DNA of 64,000 bases from NCBI GenBank assembly GCA_016218105.1, contig JACRET010000068.1:38729-102728 (forward strand), written 5' to 3'. Position numbers and translations under genes: made by a program. How positions within the stretch are numbered: the stretch's first letter is position 1; every line of letters begins with the position of its first letter. Below, one piece after another: positions 59,086 through 64,000 of the stretch. The notes beneath the pieces were generated by a model. The model was not told where the DNA came from and did no database searches. It saw only the letters and a program-made list of their open reading frames with translations. This stretch comes from Deltaproteobacteria bacterium. GTDB lineage: Bacteria; Desulfobacterota; GWC2-55-46.

Positions 59086-61120
59086 CCGCACAGGGCTTTC
59101 CAACAGGCTTTATAAAATGAACTTTCAGGCATACACGCTGATCATAACTTATTTTATGGCGGCCCTCGGCCTCTCGGCCGTCTGGCTCATCGAGGCCATT
59201 GAAGCGCCTTTTATAATCGCCGTGGCGGCTGTTGTGCTCCTTACCCTGGCATTCAACATAAAGAGGCGAAGGGTAATACCCGGCTTCCTCTGGAACATCC
59301 TGGCGATATTTGTATTCGTTTTTTTCATAGCCGATTATCTGATGATCTCCGGGGAACTCATCACGGCCGCTTCAAGGTTCCTCACTATACTATTGGCCCT
59401 TAAACTGTTCGACCTTAACAGGAACCGCGACCATGTGATGGTCTTCGCCCTTGTGTTTTTTCAGATACTGGCGTCAGCCGCTTCAACCGTAAGCCCTTTT
59501 TTCATGGCGATATTATCCCTCTTCATAATCGGCTCTATCTGGGCCCTTATCATATTCAACATGAAAAAGGATTTTCAGGACGCCTCTCCAAAGGAGGGGG
59601 CGTTTCCCGGAATCGCGTTTGGCGCCCCGTTCTTTATAGGCGTCATCGTGATTTCAGTATTTTCGATCCTTATTACATTCCTGCTCTTCTTGATCATCCC
59701 GAGGATGGAGATGGGTTTTTTCGAAAGAAAGACCATGAATACAGTAAAGGTTACCGGCTTTTCGGACAGGGTGGATCTCGGCGCGATCGGCCCCGTCAAA
59801 CAGGACGCTACCGTTATCATGCGCGTCGGGCTTAGCACAAAAGGCATGCCGAAAGAGCCGCTCTACTTCAGGGGCATGGCGCTTGATCATTATGACGGGA
59901 AAGGATGGTCGAAGACGCTCCGGGCGCAAACGCTTGTACGCAAAGACCCGGGAGGGGTATTTGATCTTGGCGGAATGGACGGGATGCCTCTTGAGCAATC
60001 CATACTCCTTGAGCCGCTTGATACGGAGGTCATATTCGCCGCCTCTAACGTAGCGGCGCTCGAAGGCCCGTTCCCCGGGCTCTGGCTTGACGCTTCAGGC
60101 TCCGTGCGCCTCCCCTCGCCTCCGTACTCACGGATAGAGTACAGGGCTCTCTCTATGCTATCTCCCATAAGGCAGGATGGCGGGCCTCCTTTGCCCGAAT
60201 ATCTGGACACATCTTTTTTAAGAACAAATCCCGGGGATTCACGCATGGAAAGACTTGCCTATCTCATATCCAACGGGCTTGAATCAGAGATGGAAAAGGC
60301 CTCTGCCATAGAGAAATATCTTAAGACTAATTATACCTATACGCTCAGCCCCCCTCAACACGACGGGGCAGCAGGCCCGCTCGATAATTTCCTTTTTTAT
60401 TCAAAACAGGGCTACTGCGAGCACTACGCAACGGCTATGGCCCTCCTCCTCCGGATAAACGGCATACCCGCGCGTGTCGTGACAGGATTTCTACAGGGGG
60501 ACTGGAACGAGCATGGGAATTACTTTATAGTAAGGCAACAGGACGCGCACAGCTGGGTAGAGGCTTATATAAAGGGCGAAGGCTGGAGGAGGTTCGACCC
60601 TACGCCGTCTTCAGGCATAATGCCCCATAAACCATCCGCGCTCGGATTGTACCTTGATCTTTTGAAGTGGCGCTGGAACCGATACATCATACATTTCTCA
60701 TTCACTGACCAGAGAAAACTGGCGGTACAGATCGAGGGCGCGGGTTCAGGGGTCTTCCAAAACCTGAGACTATACGTTAAGGGGACCAGGTCCGTTGGGC
60801 AGGCCCATACACCGCGGATATTCTTTATTATCCTCGCGGTATCTCTCGGGCTGATACTGCTATGGAGGATCAAGGGGCGGAGCAGCGCCGCCTCCAGGAC
60901 ACCGGCCTTTTATATAGAGATGCTTAAGGTTCTAAAAAAGAAAGGGATCACGAAAAAGGCGGATGAGACCCCGCTTGAGTTCGCTGAAAGGACCGGCAAC
61001 ATCAGGGTAAAAAGGGTTACGGAGGCTTTTCAATTGGCTAGATACGGCGGAGGGGCGATCAGAGGCAAAGAACTTGACAGGATAAAGGCGGCTATCGAAG
61101 AGCTGAAAAGGAGGGCTTAA
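59075..61120 (+). CDS. TgpA-like transglutaminase (DUF3488 + transglutaminase core)
   Basis: 681 aa; N-terminal TM bundle; QGYCEHYATAMALLLRINGIPARVVTGF, DAHSWVEAYIKGEGWRRFDPTPS. Confidence 0.93.
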   Translation: MSHDRTGLSNRLYKMNFQAYTLIITYFMAALGLSAVWLIEAIEAPFIIAVAAVVLLTLAFNIKRRRVIPGFLWNILAIFVFVFFIADYLMISGELITAASRFLTILLALKLFDLNRNRDHVMVFALVFFQILASAASTVSPFFMAILSLFIIGSIWALIIFNMKKDFQDASPKEGAFPGIAFGAPFFIGVIVISVFSILITFLLFLIIPRMEMGFFERKTMNTVKVTGFSDRVDLGAIGPVKQDATVIMRVGLSTKGMPKEPLYFRGMALDHYDGKGWSKTLRAQTLVRKDPGGVFDLGGMDGMPLEQSILLEPLDTEVIFAASNVAALEGPFPGLWLDASGSVRLPSPPYSRIEYRALSMLSPIRQDGGPPLPEYLDTSFLRTNPGDSRMERLAYLISNGLESEMEKASAIEKYLKTNYTYTLSPPQHDGAAGPLDNFLFYSKQGYCEHYATAMALLLRINGIPARVVTGFLQGDWNEHGNYFIVRQQDAHSWVEAYIKGEGWRRFDPTPSSGIMPHKPSALGLYLDLLKWRWNRYIIHFSFTDQRKLAVQIEGAGSGVFQNLRLYVKGTRSVGQAHTPRIFFIILAVSLGLILLWRIKGRSSAASRTPAFYIEMLKVLKKKGITKKADETPLEFAERTGNIRVKRVTEAFQLARYGGGAIRGKELDRIKAAIEELKRRA

Positions 61121-61176
61121 TTAGATGCGGCAAGCCAAGGCACGAATAAGGAGATGGAATCAGGGCTTCGGTATTC

Positions 61177-61228
61177 TTTCCTTACATATCGAAGATTCCC
61201 CGCGGCTTGACATGGGGTGCTTCAATTT
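61177..61228 (-). repeat. Dispersed hairpin repeat, copy 2
   Basis: Minus strand AAATTGAAGC-ACCCCATGTCAAGC-CGCGGGGAATCTTCGATATGTAAGGAAA; matches 18444-18494 at both ends. Confidence 0.75.
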
Positions 61229-61250
61229 TTCCACCGATTTTTAAGGACCT

Positions 61251-61688
61251 TCATCCTGCCTTTTCGCCCTCTCCCGTCTTTCTGGCGGCAAGACTTATTT
61301 GTATCGCTTCAAGAAGTTTTCTGACCTCGATAGGCTTCGCCACATAGCCGTCAAAGCCCTTGCTTATTATCTTATCCTCTTCCCCTTTCATCGCAGAGGC
61401 TGTCAGCGCAAGGACCGGGATCGACTTATTCCTCTCTTCGGATTTGATTATCCTTGTCGCAGTAATGCCGTCCATCTCCGGAAGGTGGAGATCCATCAGT
61501 ATAAGGTCAGGCCGTTCCATCGCAAGCTTCTTGAGCGCCTCTGTCCCGCTCTTGGCCTCTATTATCTCGTATCCATTAAGGGTAAGTATCTCCCTTACAA
61601 GGACTTTGTTCATGTAATTATCCTCCACGAGGAGGACCTTGAACTTGTCTGACACCTCTATTACCTCCCAAAGATTCCTAGCTGCCAA
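61251..61688 (-). CDS. Single-domain response regulator (intact REC)
   Basis: 145 aa; FKVLLVEDNYMNKVL, LILMDLHLPEMDGI, VLALTASAM, YVAKPI. Confidence 0.92.
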   Translation of the reverse strand: MAARNLWEVIEVSDKFKVLLVEDNYMNKVLVREILTLNGYEIIEAKSGTEALKKLAMERPDLILMDLHLPEMDGITATRIIKSEERNKSIPVLALTASAMKGEEDKIISKGFDGYVAKPIEVRKLLEAIQISLAARKTGEGEKAG

Positions 61689-63699
61689 GCTTGTCGAGGA
61701 TGCTTAAGAGCCTTTCCCTGTTTATCGGTTTTTCCATGTATTCGGCGGCGCCGAGGGCGTAACCCAATTCCTTCTTGTCGAGCGATGAGATTACGACTAC
61801 GGGTATGCCCGCCGTCTCCGGATTGGTCTTTAATTCCTTAAGCGCCTCCCACCCGTCTTTTTTCGGGATGGCGATGCCCATGATAATGGCGAAGGGCTTC
61901 TGTTCCTGGGCCTTGCGGAGGAGATCAAACCCGTCAGAGGCCGTAAATACCTCGTACAAACCTCCCGCGAGATATATCCCGAGCAAATGGTTTATATCAG
62001 GGCTTTCGCTGGCGATAAGAACCAGGGACTTTCTCTCAGGGCTTACAGGCGTATATAATTTACTGGTAAGCACAGGCATGTCTATCTCCTCTGTGCCGAG
62101 CGGCAGCTTCATGTAAAAGGTCGAGCCTATCCCCGGTTCGCTTTCGACCCATATGGAGCCTTTATGGAGCTCTACAAGCCTTTTTGTGAGCACCAGCCCC
62201 AGCCCGGTGCCGCCGTACTCCCTGGTGATCGACGAATCTATCTGCTCGAACTCTTTAAAGAGTTTGTCCCTATCCTCCTCTTTTATGCCTATCCCTGTGT
62301 CCTTTATCTTAAAGACAATGAAACGCTCCATCTTCATGCCTAGAGGCTCTTCCACGATATCCCAATCGACCATTATCTTACCGCCGTCAACATTGAATTT
62401 CACGGCGTTGGAAAGCAGATTCGTCATTATCTGCTTGAATTTGGCCCTGTCCGCCCGAAGCTTTGGAGAGGCCGGCACGGTCTTGTGGTCAAGGGTTATG
62501 TCTCTCTCGTGGGCCATAGGCCTGATATTGCCAAGAAGCTCGCCAAGCACCTCCATAATGGAGAAGTCCTCAGGTGAAAGCTCCATCCTGCCCGCCTCGA
62601 TCTTGGACAGGTCCAGGATATTGTTTATCAGCATCAAGAGATGGCCGCCGCTTGAATGCACATATTCCACATACTGGAGCTGGCGTTCATTCAAGTCTCC
62701 GAAGGCCTTCTCCTGCAACAGCTCCGAGAAACCGATGATCGAGTTGAGCGGAGTCCTCAGTTCATGGCTTACGTTAGCCAGGAATTGGCTCTTCATCCTG
62801 TTGGCTTCCCTGAGCTCTATGTTGGTTGACTCAAGCTCATGCTTTTTCATGGAAAGCTCTTCGTTAGCGTCTTTTAACTCCTCAGTCCTCTCCTCGACCT
62901 TCTTCTCGAGCGTTGCGTAATAGTTCTCAAGAGATTCGGCCATCTTATTGAACTCTATGGCAAGATTCCCTATCTCGTCCTCGGTCATTACGGGGACGCG
63001 CTCCTTCAAATTGCCGAAGGCGATCTTCTTGGCGGACTCTTCTATCGAGAGTATCGGCCTGACGATCGACCTGGTAAGCGCGAACCACATCCCGCCGGCG
63101 GCTATTATGGCGATAAGGGTGAAGGCAAGGGTGACCGCTATGATGACGCTTGCGAAGAAATCACTCTTCTGGTACGCCGTATAAGCGGTATCCCGCTCCT
63201 CTTTGATAAGCTTTTTAAGGGAGTTTACTGTCTCGGTAAAAGACTTATTGCCCTCTGTCCTTATTACGCTTAAAGCCTCATCCCTCGACCTCTTGTCTAT
63301 CCTTGAATGTACCGACCAGTACCTCGTCAGATTCGCCTGCAGACCGTCATAAAGCTCGGCATGGCCTTTGGCAACCCCCAGCGCCTTATACTCGTTGAGA
63401 AGCCTGTCTATTTTCAACTTATGCTCCGCTATGGAGCCTTCGAGGAACGACTTGGACGCGTTGTCGCTTATAATGGTGTGAAGAAAAAGTTCCTGCCGCG
63501 CTGACAAGAACTCGTTCTCGACCGCTGAAAGCGTTTCGCCTCTTTTAAATGAATCGACATAGAGCCTCCTGGTAAGGTTGGCGAGCTGGCCGGCGTTATA
63601 AAGCCCGACAAGGCCTCCGACACCCATCATAAAGAGGAGAAAGAGGAATACGACAGCGAGCTTGTTTGAGATGCTTAATGAGTTAAAGACCTTTTTCAT
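61678..63699 (-). CDS. Sensor histidine kinase (4HB/HAMP/HisKA/HATPase) with degenerate C-terminal receiver
   Basis: 673 aa; FLANVSHELRTPLNSIIGFSELLQ, DTGIGIKEEDRDKLFKEFEQIDSSITREYGGTGLGL; C-terminal REC-like region. Confidence 0.93.
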   Translation of the reverse strand: MKKVFNSLSISNKLAVVFLFLLFMMGVGGLVGLYNAGQLANLTRRLYVDSFKRGETLSAVENEFLSARQELFLHTIISDNASKSFLEGSIAEHKLKIDRLLNEYKALGVAKGHAELYDGLQANLTRYWSVHSRIDKRSRDEALSVIRTEGNKSFTETVNSLKKLIKEERDTAYTAYQKSDFFASVIIAVTLAFTLIAIIAAGGMWFALTRSIVRPILSIEESAKKIAFGNLKERVPVMTEDEIGNLAIEFNKMAESLENYYATLEKKVEERTEELKDANEELSMKKHELESTNIELREANRMKSQFLANVSHELRTPLNSIIGFSELLQEKAFGDLNERQLQYVEYVHSSGGHLLMLINNILDLSKIEAGRMELSPEDFSIMEVLGELLGNIRPMAHERDITLDHKTVPASPKLRADRAKFKQIMTNLLSNAVKFNVDGGKIMVDWDIVEEPLGMKMERFIVFKIKDTGIGIKEEDRDKLFKEFEQIDSSITREYGGTGLGLVLTKRLVELHKGSIWVESEPGIGSTFYMKLPLGTEEIDMPVLTSKLYTPVSPERKSLVLIASESPDINHLLGIYLAGGLYEVFTASDGFDLLRKAQEQKPFAIIMGIAIPKKDGWEALKELKTNPETAGIPVVVISSLDKKELGYALGAAEYMEKPINRERLLSILDKLGS

Positions 63700-64000
63700 T
63701 AAATAGTATCCCCTGATTTAACCGACTCGGCCGCATCGGAAATGTCTTCGTACATGAGTACTATGTTGGATATCTCTCCCCCCGCATCGTAGAGCGGGAA
63801 ACTCTTTATCCTCAGCCGCCTCTGGACGCCGCTAAAGTTATATCTGGTCAGGAGCGAAGGGTTGTAATTGATGATAAACTCCGTCGCGTACCCTTCGTAA
63901 GACTTCCTTATAGATGTAAGCATCCCTTGTGAATAAAAGATATCGTCCTCGAATATGCAGTAATCGCCCGGCGCGCTTAACCTCTGCTCCGCTCCAAGGA
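63699..64000 (-). CDS. PAS-domain-like signalling protein, truncated at window edge
   Basis: Minus-strand frame stays open to 64000 (LGAEQRLSAPGDYCIFEDDIFYSQGMLTSIRKSYEG...RLRIKSFPLYDAGGEISNIVLMYEDIS); TAATG overlap with the kinase. ORF-track start at 63923 is internal. Confidence 0.65.
   Translation of the reverse strand, partial: LGAEQRLSAPGDYCIFEDDIFYSQGMLTSIRKSYEGYATEFIINYNPSLLTRYNFSGVQRRLRIKSFPLYDAGGEISNIVLMYEDISDAAESVKSGDTI

Noticed and set aside
62153-62920. Plus-strand 255-aa ORF
   Set aside because: Antisense to the histidine kinase; Ser-rich shadow ORF.

Overview
This 64 kb window looks like chromosomal DNA of a Gram-negative bacterium. The core gene order (pheA-hisC-aroF-tyrA-aroA-cmk-ispH-rpsA-sppA-ihfB-HIT) suggests a deltaproteobacterial, Desulfobacterota-like or Nitrospirota-like relative; this placement is inference. 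Almost every gene from 1 to 57 kb is on the minus strand. The window contains: (i) a reductive-TCA module, with monomeric isocitrate dehydrogenase followed by ATP-citrate lyase beta and alpha (aclA runs off the left edge and is missing from the ORF track); (ii) a conserved aromatic/translation/lipid gene block plus accA and dnaE; (iii) an iron/metal block (Fur, FeoB, DtxR-FeoA) and a tRNA-Gly(GCC); (iv) a ~28 kb Wza/Wzi/Wzz-type polysaccharide cluster with two AsnB-like amidotransferases, an ACP/KAS-III acyl module, WecB/WecC/WecG homologues and several poorly characterised proteins; (v) a MoxR-DUF58-transglutaminase operon; (vi) a two-component system. The most interesting observation is a ZTP (pfl-motif) riboswitch-like leader, with its own promoter and an overlapping intrinsic terminator, immediately upstream of icd-aclB-aclA. 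That would link purine/10-formyl-THF status to carbon-fixation genes. Other notable signals are a dispersed ~51-nt hairpin repeat, a REP/MITE-like palindrome that supplies a gene's stop codon, nested palindromes, a Fur-box candidate at feoB, and a histidine kinase whose C-terminal receiver has lost its phospho-acceptor Asp.
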